Of a stretch of DNA of 64,000 nt, positions 45,775-56,110 are shown piece by piece. Location: contig NC_092800.1 in NCBI RefSeq assembly GCF_918797505.1, positions 42,772,369 to 42,836,368 of the forward strand, given 5' to 3'. The DNA comes from Bemisia tabaci (Eukaryota; Arthropoda; Insecta; Hemiptera; Aleyrodidae). Position numbers and translations under genes: made by a program. Each line of letters starts with the position of its first letter. Positions within the stretch are counted from its first letter, which is position 1. Below the pieces are notes generated by a model. The model was not told the DNA's origin. It saw nothing but the letters and a program-made list of their open reading frames with translations, and made no database searches.

Positions 45775-46114
45775 TAGGGTGTCTAGTTTTTTTTTTTTTT
45801 TTTTTTGGAAATTCTGATTTTTCCTGAGTTTTGACTGCTAAATCCTGATTTCATGACTTTCCTACATCCTGATTTCAAAACTTTTCCCAAATCCTGATTT
45901 TCTGCGGAGAAAAATTAAAATTTCTGCATGAGCGTATGCGAAAGCAGAACTCTCAGAATTAAGTTCTAAGGATTAAAAACAAGTGCGAATCGGAAAAATC
46001 CTATCGGACGGCCGACTTTTCTCGAATCCTGATGTTACGACCGATTTTTCCTCAAATCCTGATGGAATCGGGATGAAACCCCGATTGGCCTCAATCCTGA
46101 TGCTAGACTCCCTG
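45775..46114. mobile_element. Family B element, uninterrupted
   Basis: TAGGGTGTCTAG followed by a T run, to GATGCTAGACTCCCTG. AATCCTGAT-type motifs repeat near both ends. It is the reference for the interrupted copies at 16876 and 39395. Confidence 0.9.
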
Positions 46115-46161
46115 CTAGACTAGGTACTTGCTTGTAATGTATTATCAGTTCGAAAAAGGTT

Positions 46162-46563
46162 CACTGGAAAAAAAAAAGAAAAAAACCACATTGGATCTAG
46201 AGTCCAGACTGTTAAAAACATCGACAAGAAAAAGTACTCTTGATTCAATCAGAATCTAGCTTAAATCAAGAACCAAGCCTCTTAATTTGAGCAGATTTCC
46301 TTTTGATTCAAGCAAAAATCCGATTGAATCAAGAGTACTTTTTCTTGTCGATCTAGAGTCCAGAGTCCAGACTCTTAAAAACATCGACAAGAAAAAATAC
46401 TCTTGATTCAATCAGATTTAAGCTTAAATCAAGAACCAAGCCTCTCAATTTGAGCGGATTTCCTTTTGATTCAAGCTTAAATCTGCTTACATCAAGAGTC
46501 CTTTTTCTTGTCAATGTTTTCACGAGTCTGGACTCTAGATCCAATGTGTTATTTTTTCCAGTG
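46162..46563. mobile_element. Family E fold-back element with internal duplication
   Basis: CACTGGAAAAAAAAAAG at the left and TTTTTTCCAGTG at the right. GACAAGAAAAAGTACTCTTG and its complement occur repeatedly, in both orientations, so about half the element is a duplicated arm. Non-coding; ORFs on both strands are palindrome artefacts. Confidence 0.88.
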
Positions 46564-47039
46564 CGCGGCAAGAAACGAGTGAATATAAACGCGACACGAA
46601 CAATAACAAACGCCATTAGTTTATCACGCGCGCGTTACTGCCTTAGCGGGACTTTAATTCGGATCCGAAAGGTCCCTGCCGGGTGCGGAATCGATCAAGT
46701 GCAATGGAGATGACTCGGAAGTGACTTAAAATAGAGCTCCGGAGACTCGCAGCGCGCGCTAACCGGCTTTAAAAAGGCGATAGCGCTGATAAGCGGGCTC
46801 TGCTTCCACGACTCCTTGATTAAAAGTGACTTCTCGCTTTTTATGTCTCCATTTCATCGAGCTTAACCTTCTTTACTCCACTTCTTTCCTGCAACTTTAC
46901 ATCGCGAGATGTTTGCTCTGAAGGAACTGGATTGACCAAACCGAGAGTCTGGTATTTGAAAAGTTGAGTTAAAGTTTAAGAGTAAGTGTTTACCGGAAGA
47001 ATCCTAGGAATTCCCGACTGAAAATTTCACTGATTCTCC
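46564..47039. other. No gene or repeat recognised
   Basis: Moderately GC-rich 46570-46800, then AT-rich. No motifs recognised. Confidence 0.4.
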
Positions 47040-47157
47040 TTCTGATCTCATGCAAAAATCAGACGAATTTGGGACAGAAATTACACAGGTCCATTCTTAC
47101 GAAGACTTTAATTGTTAGCGACAGTTTTGCAACCGTGGAATGGAATTACGTTCCTTC

Positions 47158-47658
47158 CAGGGTTGCCACAGTATTTAGAAGATGGAATTCCCTATTTCCC
47201 TGACACATTTTGGTGGAGTTCCCTGACGATCGAACAAAAAGACACAATTAGAAACAGTTTTCAGGCAAAATTTTTTGTCCAAAATGTCGAACCCACTCCA
47301 GAAAGCAAATAACGGTGACTTGACGATTTTTCCCTGACAGTTTCGATCGTCATTTTCACTGACATTTCCGTCATTTTCACTGACGTTCCGTCATTTCCCA
47401 TGGCATTTCTAGGTTTTCCCTGACTTTTTAAAATTCCCTGACATTTTCCGTTTTCCCGCATATTCCCTGACTAAGGCAACAGTGGCGTGGTGTGCTTTGC
47501 GATATCTCGATTGTTATGCCATTTAAACCCATGGTAAAGAATCGATTATTAAGGTGTTTGCTGCGAACACCCTGTTTATCGATCCTTTTCCATAGGTTTA
47601 AATGGTATAACAATCGATATATCGCAAAGCACGCCAAGCCACTGTAAGGGCAACCCTG
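47158..47658. mobile_element. Family D nested in T, perfect 6-bp TSD TCCTTC
   Basis: CAGGGTTGCCACAGTATTTA to GGGCAACCCTG. TCCTTC flanks at 47152-47157 and 47659-47664, which is also the target sequence in T. The right tip is split by family I. Confidence 0.94.
47480..47644. mobile_element. Family I nested in D, 8-bp TSD
   Basis: CAGTGGCGTGGTGTGCTTTG to GCACGCCAAGCCACTG. TAAGGCAA (47472-47479) and TAAGGGCA(A) (47645-) are the duplicated D sequence ACTAAGGCAACCCTG. Confidence 0.94.
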
Positions 47659-47679
47659 TCCTTCGTCCGGGAGGCGACG

Positions 47680-48152
47680 AATTTTCGACCTACACTTTTT
47701 TATTCGGCAACCAATCAGCCACTTCAAGTTGGATCCTATTTTAACCGTAAGTAAATCCCAGCGAGTATATCCTCTCCTCTAGTATACGGGAATACGGGTG
47801 GCGTGAAGGAAGAGTGGCGGGACCCGTAAGCTCCGGGTCCCGGGTCCGGGCTGGCGGCTGCCCTCGTCGCCGGGCTCGGGGGGGGGGGGGCTCTCGAGCG
47901 GGAACAAAGGACTTTTGAGCGGATAAAAGTTGGAAGTAATTATGACTCCGGCCTCGCTTCGCGGGTCCTTCCCGCGTCGCACCGAGGGAAGAGCCTTACA
48001 ACACGCTCGGACAAAAATTTCAAAACTGAAACTGCTGAGGAGAGGTCAACGAGATCCGTTTTTACGCCCACCCCCGCTAATTTCCCTCAAATCCACAATT
48101 TTATGTTCATCGAAGGTCTATGTCTTACGGATTGCATCACGTTTTGGTCATT
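47680..48152. other. GC-rich stretch with G run; no gene
   Basis: G run of about 12 near 47879-47890 within a GC-rich tract. Short ORFs without motifs. Confidence 0.4.
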
Positions 48153-48446
48153 CGGTTGCCACAGAATTTGGAAATTGAAATTCCCTGAAATTTTCTCAAT
48201 TTCCCTGGCATATTTTGGTGAAATTCCCTGAAAATTGAAGATATTCCAGATGACTTAAAACACATTATTACAAACAGTTTTCAGGCGTAACCTAATCGAA
48301 AAGTCAAACCAGTTCTAGAGAGCAGGTAAAGAGGTCTTAGAAAATTTTCCGTAACATTTTCGTTATTTTCCCCGACATTCTCAATTTTTCTTTGACTTTT
48401 GTAAGTCCCTGAAATTTCCTAGTATTCCCTGAATATGGTGACCCTG
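48153..48446. mobile_element. Family D element, diverged
   Basis: CGGTTGCCACAGAATTTGG to GAATATGGTGACCCTG. Interior TTCCCTGAAA motifs. Termini eroded. Confidence 0.85.
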
Positions 48447-49157
48447 TTTAGAGATAGGTATATTCCTAGCCAAAACATGGGTCTAAATACAGATTTTGGC
48501 GGAAAATATTGATTTTCAGCAGTCAACCGCAAAATCGCGAGCCCCCAATTTTTCGCCTCAATCGGCCTTCATCAGACACATGTTAAGGCCAGTATTAGAT
48601 CCGAAAAGAGACTGGGCAAATCATCATGCATTCCGTAAAATAAAGACCTCAAATAAGCAAAAAAAAACTGTAGAAATAAGGAAATTCAGGGTGGGCCCAA
48701 AAATGACCTACTTTTGATATTTACGAGTACTTCGACATATTGTAAATTTTCAGGGATGCTTCTGGCATAAAATTAAACGAGAAAACAGATGAAATAATTT
48801 TCAAACGGTTTTATAATTTTAAGTTTCCACATTATGTTCGTTCGACTTCTCCCATTACCTCGCTCCTGTGCGCCGCGCGGCGTCGCGTCGCGTCGTCACA
48901 ATAGAGGGATGCAGCTCTTCGCTCTTTGTTAATTAATAAGCCTTGATTTATTAACGCCGGATTCTTACTCCCGCGTCTAGGAGCCCAGCCAAGCACTACG
49001 GATTACGAGGATCCCATTTTATTAGAGCCGAAAAGTGCACAGGATCTGAAGGATGCAGTTCCAGGAGTAATTGGACGGATTTCTGCTAAACAGAACTAAT
49101 GATGGAGTGTGCTCGTGGTGAGCTCCATAAGAAACAATGTAAAAGTGGGCGAGATTC
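48447..49157. other. No gene recognised
   Basis: GTCGCGTCGCGTCGTC microrepeat near 48880-48897. TTTCTGCTAAACAGAACTAATG near 49080 recalls family S ends. Confidence 0.4.
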
Positions 49158-49410
49158 CTTTACGTGCAAAGGAAGAACAACGTATGAGCCTTTAGATGTT
49201 GCCGTACTTCCTTCCATTAAAAAAGTATTTATTGGGTCAATTCTGACTATTTTTCGTCTTATTTTTCAGACAATTTCGATCGCAATCAAATATAAAAAAT
49301 CTAAAAATTTCCAGGGAAAATCTGCATAACGTTCCTCAAAAATTCATGTTGTAATCGGGGAAATTGGGCCACTTTCGAATTTTCATACGACGTTCTTCCT
49401 TAGCACGGTA
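49158..49410. mobile_element. Family A MITE, diverged
   Basis: TTTACGTGCAAAGGAAGAAC to CGTTCTTCCTTAGCACGG. The right tip is cut by the adjoining D insertion. Confidence 0.85.
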
Positions 49411-49412
49411 TA

Positions 49413-50382
49413 CAGGGTTGCCATAGAATTCAGAAAATTAAATTTCCTGACATTTCCCTGATTTCTCTCTCACATTATGATAAAATTCCTTGACAATAGC
49501 GGATAGGCCAGATCAGGCCCGCCACATCCCATCTCGGGCCCTGGTACCAATTTTCTGGCCCGGGCCCCTAGCACCGGGGGGGGGGGGGGGTTCGGGGGGC
49601 TTCCCCCGGGAAATTTTTGAAATTTTAAATCTATTTGGACGCATTATGAAGCTCTTATGATGGAGATTTTCCATCAATTTCTGCAGAATAATTACGCCTT
49701 TTTGTTTACTTTCAGCACCAAAAACTTTCGAATTGTTGCATTCAAAACATCTATAATTTTTTTTTTGAGGGGGCAGATGATAATTTTCAATTCTATGGGG
49801 AGCCGGGCCCCCCTGGACTCCCCTTTCGTACGTCTATGGCAAGGGAGTTAAGCCATTGAAGTCGAGGATGCCCAGAAAGGAGCCTCTTAGCATCCGACAA
49901 CGGAAGAAAATGAAACACAGTTACTAAAAATATCATTCCACATATACTCAAAATCTTGAAAATCTCTAAAAAAGTAAGAAAAATTTTATAGTGCCCTAGC
50001 GTGTTTTTGAAACTTTATTCACCTTTTGCGGAATTTTTAGGGTAATTTTTCACTTTTCCTTACGAGACAAGGGTTACACATGAATTCGTAGTGGTTTGTC
50101 ACCTGCGTCACGGGCCCCTCCAGGGCCCGGGCCCCGGTACCAAGGACCCAGTATCCCCCCCCCTTGTGGCGGGCCTGGGCCAGATGCCTAAAAAGACATG
50201 ATTTGAAACAGTATTCAGGCAAAATCTGTTGTTCAAAGCGTCAAACCCATTCTAGAAAGGAAATAAAAGCGCTTAACAATTTTTTCCTAACACTTCTTCA
50301 TATTTTCTGACATTTCCAAGTTTTCCTGACAATTCCAGATTTTCCTGACATTTCCTGATTTTCTCTGACTGTGGCAACCGTG
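49413..50382. mobile_element. Family D element split by hAT-like J
   Basis: CAGGGTTGCCATAGAATTCA to GACTGTGGCAACCGTG. Flanks GGTATA and GGTATT agree at five of six. The D consensus GCCAGAT is the J target. Confidence 0.9.
49514..50177. mobile_element. Element J, hAT-like, perfect 8-bp TSD GGCCAGAT
   Basis: CAGGCCCGCCACATCCC at the left pairs with TTGTGGCGGGCCTG at the right. GGCCAGAT is duplicated at 49506-49513 and 50178-50185. 664 bp; a second GC-rich inverted pair (CTGGCCCGGGCCCC near the left, GGGCCCGGGCCCCGG near the right) lies inside. No transposase. Confidence 0.94.
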
Positions 50383-50388
50383 GGTATT

Positions 50389-51280
50389 ATAGGCGATCCA
50401 AATTCCTCAATTCATTAGCGAACCCCAAAACCGCCAAAAGAAGGATTCGAAATCCAGTGAATCGACAAATTTTCGCACCGCTTCACGACGATTCACAAAC
50501 CAGAGGCGACGCGATTCCCAAAAACGGGACAACCGTTCCGCACCGCGTCCTCTTCGGCCCGAAATTCGGATCCGAGAAGAAAAGTTCGCGGTATCGGGGT
50601 CTTACGCTCGCGAACGGGGCCGCATCTCCGAGTGAAAGTATTGAATCATTGAAAACGACTCTCTTTCTCTCTCGCCCCCCCCGCCTCTCTCCCTCTCGCT
50701 CTCCCTCTCTCGACGACTCCGCGCGAGATAGAAAGTTAGGCGCGGGCCGTTCTGTTCGCTTGCCGTTGTCGTTACTGGTTACGTCAGAGTTGTGTGAGTC
50801 GTTGGTTGCGTGTGTGGTAAACTCCCATGCTCAGCAAAAACCACCGATGAACCAATCACGAGCGTCGGCAGTTGTGCGGTTTTCGTTCAGCGGGGCAGTA
50901 AAGTGGATCGGTTGACCCAGATGGAGCGATCCTTGACACGTTTGTCCGCCGTGGACGCCGCGCAAGGTGCGAGATGCAACGCGCGAGGCTCGCGGCAGGG
51001 GTGGCCGTGGCCGGTGGTGAGGTCGCGATGGGGGTGGTGGATGGGGGTGGAATTCAAGGGTGGTTTTCGAGAGGCTTCGAGGCCTTGCCCATTAGCGGCG
51101 ATCAACCGGGCACTCGAGTCGCCCGTCCGCACTCGAGAAGTTTGCTTTCGGGGGTTGACCGGGGGATCCAACTCGGCAATGAGAAACCAACCCCCGAAAC
51201 CTGCTGCCGAATTGATTTCCTTATTTCTCAACATTCATAACTTTCTGGTGGGGTAGTTCCGTTTTTACTATTCCAATGAG
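50389..51280. other. CpG-rich tract, promoter-like, no confirmed gene
   Basis: 50450-51240 is rich in CpG and CT runs; overlapping ORFs (152, 148, 115, 88 codons) are open in several frames on both strands and carry no known domain. GTGTGTG|GTAAAC near 50810 could be a donor of a 5' UTR exon on the plus strand, but no downstream exon is visible. Confidence 0.3.
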
Positions 51281-51335
51281 GGGCCGTCCATAAATTACGT
51301 CACCCAGATAGAGGGGTCAAGCCGAGGATGACGTG
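51281..51335. repeat. Family R motif (GGGCCGTCCATAAATTACGT)
   Basis: A short motif widely seen in arthropod repeats. Related blocks are at 54230-54300 (inverted) and 55138-55200. Confidence 0.6.
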
Positions 51336-51424
51336 GGCTCTCCATCGAGCAAAGGCTGAAAATCTTGCTTGATTTTTATCGATTTTCTGCGTTTCCCTCA
51401 AAAGAGGAAGGGAGGGGGGAGAGC

Positions 51425-51605
51425 ACGAGGCTATTCTAACTGACACACTGATTTTTCTTCTATTCTCATGCAAAAATCAGATACATTTTGGACAAATTTT
51501 TCACACGTGCATTTCCATGAAAAATATAATTCTTTGCGTCAATTTATCAGCCTTGGGATGGAGTTACGGTCCTTTGTCCGGGAAACTACGAATTTTCTAC
51601 TTACG
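51425..51605. mobile_element. Family T right-half fragment
   Basis: CTCATGCAAAAATCAGATAC, GGGATGGAGTTACGGTCC and TTTGTCCGGGAAACTACG match T. The left half is not recognised. Confidence 0.65.
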
Positions 51606-51628
51606 GATATTTAAGAATTTACAAAGCA

Positions 51629-51630
<2 letters not shown>

Positions 51631-51664
<34 letters not shown>
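51631..51664. repeat. Poly(A) run of about 34 bases
   Basis: Follows the T fragment. No LINE or SINE body is recognised. Confidence 0.85.
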
Positions 51665-51667
<3 letters not shown>

Positions 51668-52304
51668 AGAATAGGTATTTAAGGACCTTACAAGACGCCA
51701 CGAGTTCTGAGGGCACTGCGTAGCTTCAAATATTTCTTCCACAGAGATAGACCACGATTTCATTTCGAATTACAAAAAAAATGTCATCAAAATTGAACCG
51801 ATTAATTTCAAAATCGTGTAAGCGCAATTCTCTATTTCGGTGGTAGAGGGGTTGTTTTTTCTTTGTTTTCTCAGGTATAATCAATCATGTCTGATTTCAA
51901 AATAACCTTCCAATAGAAGATACATTCCTCGGAAGTTGAAGATTGCCAACAAAGTGAATAAAACGATTTTTTTTGTTTTTCTCGAATTTGGGATTTAGAA
52001 CATAATCGGCTCACTTTGGCAACGACGGATGAAGGTTCCGAAGGATGGAACGGGCTCAATTTCCGGGACCCTGCCGAAAGCTCTCGTCTTGCTAACAAGA
52101 CGCTGGCGCTGCTCAAGTATGATTGCCTCGGGATCGTCGAGAATTGGTCATAATTTCAACAAATGGCCGCGGCCGACCACTCGCAACTGGCGCTTCGTGA
52201 TCGATCCAACGCCAGAGACTCTTGCTCATCCTGACTCCCTCCCAGCGCATGCGCAGACGGCGCTTACTAAAATGGCGGCTGTTGCGCAGTTGCACCGAAT
52301 CATG
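51665..52304. other. No gene recognised
   Basis: The 125-codon plus ORF (52029-52406) runs into the A element and has no known domain. Confidence 0.35.
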
Positions 52305-52861
52305 CTGCCGGGATCGGTAAAAACGTCGTATGAACCTCGAGAAGACGCTGCAGATTTCTTTCGAGAAATAAGAATTTTCAGGGAAACTGGTGAAATTTTT
52401 CTTTGAAAATTTTCAGATGATTTGATCAGGGTTACTGCCACATGATTTAGAGAATGAAATTCCCTGACAATTGAAGATATGCCAGCAGGTTAAAAATACA
52501 TGATTAGAAATAGCTTTCGGGCAAAATTTTGTGTTGAAAACGTCAAACTGGTTCTAGAAAACAAATTAAGATAACTTTAAGATTATCCCGACATTCCAGG
52601 AATTCCCGGACATTTCCCACTTTCCCCTTACTGTAATGACCCTGCGAGATGCTGCAGATTTCTTCCGAGAAAATAATAACAGGAAAACTGGTGAAATCTT
52701 TCTTTGAAAATTTTCAGATGATTTTATGCGCGATTTGATCCTTACTTTATTCAAAAGTTACGAAGAAAATCGTTCTTAGCTTTTCTCAAAAATAAATATT
52801 TAACCGCGCGAAATTTGGCAACATTCGAATGTTCATACGACGTTTTTTCTTAGCACGGAAG
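52305..52861. mobile_element. Family A MITE with D insertion and internal duplication
   Basis: CTGCCGGGATCGGTAAAAAC to TTTTCTTAGCACGGAAG. A D element lies at 52427-52644, and the A sequence left of it (52338-52426) is repeated right of it (52645-52726). Confidence 0.85.
52427..52644. mobile_element. Family D element, shortened, between duplicated A segments
   Basis: CAGGGTTACTGCCACATGAT to TACTGTAATGACCCTG, 218 bp. No 6-bp target duplication; instead it is flanked by a direct repeat of 80-90 bp. Confidence 0.85.
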
Positions 52862-53238
52862 AATAGTCCTGACTGATCTGCCGCCAACGCAATTGCTGGG
52901 TATCCGTCATGACGTCATTAACTCAAGCGATCAGGTGTGCCGTTCAATGAGGCAAAAAAGCTGCGTAGACCGTCGATTGAATGCAATTTTAATGACAGCT
53001 GATAGAGTTAATACATACGATTCGGAAAGCCGTGTAAGATTTCTATGAAGCAAACTATGGTTATTTACCAGGTTTGGGAGATTGAGACCAACTCAATCTT
53101 TATCTAATGAATAATAATGCTTCGAAGTGCGTTTAGCAATGACAGCAATCAAAAATTTTATAGTTGGTGTTGCATTTCCCCATGATTTCATTAAAGTTGT
53201 CTTTCATTAAACAAAAATCCATAATTTACTTCAACAGA
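52862..53238. other. No gene or repeat recognised
   Basis: No ORF of note, no inverted termini. Confidence 0.4.
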
Positions 53239-53385
53239 CGGCCTTGATGATTTTGATTTTGTTGATCCTAATACTTATGAAAATCACATTTTCAGAAGAC
53301 GGATTAATTATTTTCGCAGCTACACTGAAAATAACGACACATTTGAGCTGGACAACATTCTTGAGAATAAACAAAAGGGTCTCTA
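53239..53385 (+). pseudogene. Possible HARBI1/PIF-Harbinger transposase N-terminal fragment
   Basis: After an acceptor-like TTACTTCAACAG at 53238, a plus frame reads DGLDDFDFVDPNTYENHIF then RRRINYFRSYTENNDTFE and stops at TAG (53383-53385). The R-x-IYxRxNYF-like pattern recalls the start of HARBI1-type proteins. No catalytic DDE residues follow, and the link is tentative. Confidence 0.25.
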
Positions 53386-53831
53386 GGGACTGACGAATTT
53401 TTATCTCCGGTTATGACAAAGAAGCTATCCTAAGATTCCGAAGTTCAAATCAACAAATGATGTACTTGCTAAATTTGCGAAACGACATTTGCAAGTTTGA
53501 AAGTCTTATAATTTTTTTTTTAATTTTTATTAATTTTTTTTTTTTGAATGAGCTCAATGTTGGTATGGTGGGAACTATCACGATTGTTTCAATATGTATT
53601 AGTTCAACTATCTATATCTACTGAAAAATCTGGCAGCTCTGGCAGAACAAGCCCTTTCTAAGCTCCCGAAAGACCTTGATCTTTCCCACTACGAGCCTGT
53701 TGTTTGACTGATCCCCACAGTGGGTGCATCCTCACTAATTCATGGACACCTCATTAAACGTACGCCCATCAACTGTCATAGACAAGCTGCGCTATTTCAG
53801 AGGGCTGGAAAAGTACGGCAATGCAAAGTAC

Positions 53832-53937
53832 ATTCGAAGGTTGGAGGTTTATGAGTTTACTGGAAGAGCTGAGGAGGGTCTGAAGATTCGAAGGTTTGAG
53901 GTTTAGAGTTTACTGGAAGAGCTGAAGAGGGTTGCGC
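53832..53937. repeat. Tandem duplication, 53 bp x 2
   Basis: ATTCGAAGGTT(G/T)GAGGTTTA recurs at 53832 and 53885, each followed by GTTTACTGGAAGAGCTGA. Confidence 0.9.
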
Positions 53938-54095
53938 ATGAAATGTTCTGGATTCTTTCGCACCATATTTTTTCCTTGGGAAAAACTAACTGGCATTAAA
54001 AATATATTTTCAGAATAATTTTGTCTTAAATTAAATTTTTTTTAAAAAAAATAAAATAATGTTCCTACATGTAAAAATAGGATATGTACGAAAAT

Positions 54096-54220
54096 AAGGA
54101 CGTATTTCTGCCAAACGGAACTATGTGCATGATGACGTGAGCCCTGTTATGCATAAATTCTTATGGGTCTCAGGGCCCATGCCTTAATACACATTGTTCC
54201 GTTTGACAAAAATACTTCCA
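54096..54220. mobile_element. Family S short inverted-repeat element
   Basis: GTATTTCTGCCAAACGGAAC at the left pairs with GTTCCGTTTGACAAAAATAC at the right; ACGTGAGCCC/GGGTCTCAGG inside. Confidence 0.75.
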
Positions 54221-54229
54221 TACGTAAAA

Positions 54230-54300
54230 ACAAAATGGCGTAACGCTCTCCTCCACCCCCTCCCCCCTAGAACGTTACGTAATTTTTACGGAAGGCCCCA
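54230..54300. repeat. Family R block (inverted)
   Basis: AAAATGGCGTAACGCTCTCC and GTTACGTAATTTTTACGGAA correspond to R in reverse orientation. Confidence 0.55.
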
Positions 54301-54385
54301 TAATCCATGACTTTTCAAGGGGTTTAAGCGAAACTTTTCTGGACTTTTCGCGGATTTTGAACGTGAAAATACTTTCGACAAGAGA

Positions 54386-54456
54386 AATCTTCGATCCTTT
54401 TCTACAGGTTTAAATGGCAAATCAATCGATACATCGCAAATCACGTAACGCCAATG
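54386..54456. mobile_element. Family I MITE, right half only
   Basis: CGATCCTTTTCTACAGGTTT to CACGTAACGCCAATG. The left half is absent. Confidence 0.8.
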
Positions 54457-54529
54457 GATCCAAGTACAGCCAAGAGTTTGGCTCGGTGAGCGGCGTCGGA
54501 GCTAAAATCGTGCCGTGGAGTACTACAGC

Positions 54530-54693
54530 CAGTGGCGTGGCGTGAATAATCGATTATCGATATCTCGCCATTTGAAACTATGGTAAAGAATCGATTACTA
54601 AGGTGTTCGCTGCGAACACCCTGATAATCGATCTTTTTTCATAGGTTTAAATGCCATAACAATCGATATATCGCAATTCACGCCACGCCACTG
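54530..54693. mobile_element. Family I hAT-like MITE, perfect 8-bp TSD ACTACAGC
   Basis: CAGTGGCGTGGCGTGAATAA to TTCACGCCACGCCACTG. ACTACAGC is duplicated at 54522-54529 and 54694-54701. The best preserved I copy in the window. Confidence 0.96.
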
Positions 54694-54701
54694 ACTACAG
54701 C

Positions 54702-56110
54702 GCGATCGCAATGCATAATGGGCCCATTTCGCCTATTTCGCCTCGCAACACCACTACTGTAAGCCCGAGTTCAGTTTCGTCACAGCTGCAAATTACCGTC
54801 ACAGAGGCCTGCGGTCTGCGCTATGGCACTTGCAGTTCCAACGCTCACACCGGTCCATGCGGGTTGCCTACCTCGTTTTCTTACGTAGTGACAGCCGGAG
54901 ACAAAATATCTCATTCATCACCCGTATTCAAACAGCAACCTTCTTAGCAATGCAAAGCAGAGACAAAATCTATGCTTCGACAGGGTTCATGACGGCTTCT
55001 AAAAACCAACATTTAGCACATACAATTAGGAGCCATTCCTAAATTGCTCAATGGACTATTTCGGCATTTTTGACCCAAATCCCCTCCCCCCTCTTTCAAC
55101 GCTTTTTTGATGCAGGTCCTTATCTTCTAATACGTCAAAACAAAATGGCGCACTGCTATCCTCGACCCCTCTCCCCCTTGAGCGTTCCGTAATTAAGGGA
55201 CTTTTCCAAGAGGTTTCCAACAAATTTTTAAGGTTTTTCAGCGACGTGCAAAAAGTGATTAGAGAATTTAAGGAATACATAAAAAAGGAAGCTCCATTTT
55301 CTTACACTTTGACTCTGTTATTTGCCCAAAAAAAGGCAAAAGTACGAGGAAAGAACTTCGCTATATATTGGAAATTTTGAGAGACTACGGCAAAGGACAA
55401 TATGTTGGAGTTTTTTTCTGGTTTCTCTTTGCTGGAGTTGGAGTCATATCTCTTTGAGGAAAAATTGTGCTCATTTGAGCTTTTTTTGCCTGTATTGAGA
55501 TGTTCAGCTTTAAGCTGAATTTTTAACGCACGTTGGCTAAAAAAAACTCCAACATTCTGTCTTGCAACCCGTGCGTCCACCGAAATCAGTTCGGGTACAG
55601 CAAAGGAGGAAAAACGACCTATCTCTCAAAGGCTTTAGACAAGGCACCCATAGATGGTACGATACATTTTGCTATCCATTCACTATATTTATTCATATGT
55701 GCGTATCGAATACATAGAAAGTTGGATCGGGATGAGACCGACAAAATTTGCGACTAGGGAAGGGATTCGAGCCCGGAACTTCTGAGAAGCTGGTCGGTTG
55801 CGAGACCATAGCACAGGAGGTCGGCTTTTCGTGAGATATTACGTGGAAACCAATGAGCCTAGGGCATCGAAAGCGTCCAGTTCGTATGCGGGACCTAGTA
55901 TCGAGAGCGAGACACTCTCTATAACAACTGGTAGCCGAACTATAATTACGCTAAGTACACAGTCGTCGATATTAGATGACTGATGATTGGAGCTGGTCCG
56001 CTCCATTTCTCAAGTACTGACTTCACTGACGCTGTACTTTCTTCCTTCTACACACCTCTCTTCGTTCTTCCTCCTTTTCACGCATTCAAATAAATGCGGA
56101 GGTGGAGGCC
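54702..56110. other. No gene; R block and possible tRNA-like motif inside
   Basis: An R-like block is at 55138-55200 (CAAAATGGCGCACTGCTATC...GAGCGTTCCGTAATTAAGG). Short ORFs have no known domain. Confidence 0.4.
55755..55825 (-). other. Possible tRNA-derived SINE head or tRNA relic
   Basis: On the minus strand GGCTCGAATCC resembles the pol III B box / T-loop (GGTTCGANNCC) with one mismatch, preceded by TGGTCTCGCAACCGACCAGC, which can fold like an anticodon-region stem. No convincing A box or acceptor stem. Confidence 0.25.

Larger units (their letters stand above)
47040..47679. mobile_element. Family T (right part) containing D and I
   Basis: CTCATGCAAAAATCAGACGA, GGAATGGAATTACGTTCCTTC and, after the insertion, TCCTTCGTCCGGGAGGCGACG match the right half of T (compare 42640-42665 and 51460-51600). 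The left terminus was not found. Confidence 0.75.

Noticed and set aside
46353..46713. Two 87-codon ORFs with similar peptides on opposite strands
   Set aside because: Produced by the inverted repeat of family E.
50457..51256. 152- and 148-codon plus ORFs
   Set aside because: Several frames open at once on both strands in a CT- and CpG-rich tract; no recognisable protein features.
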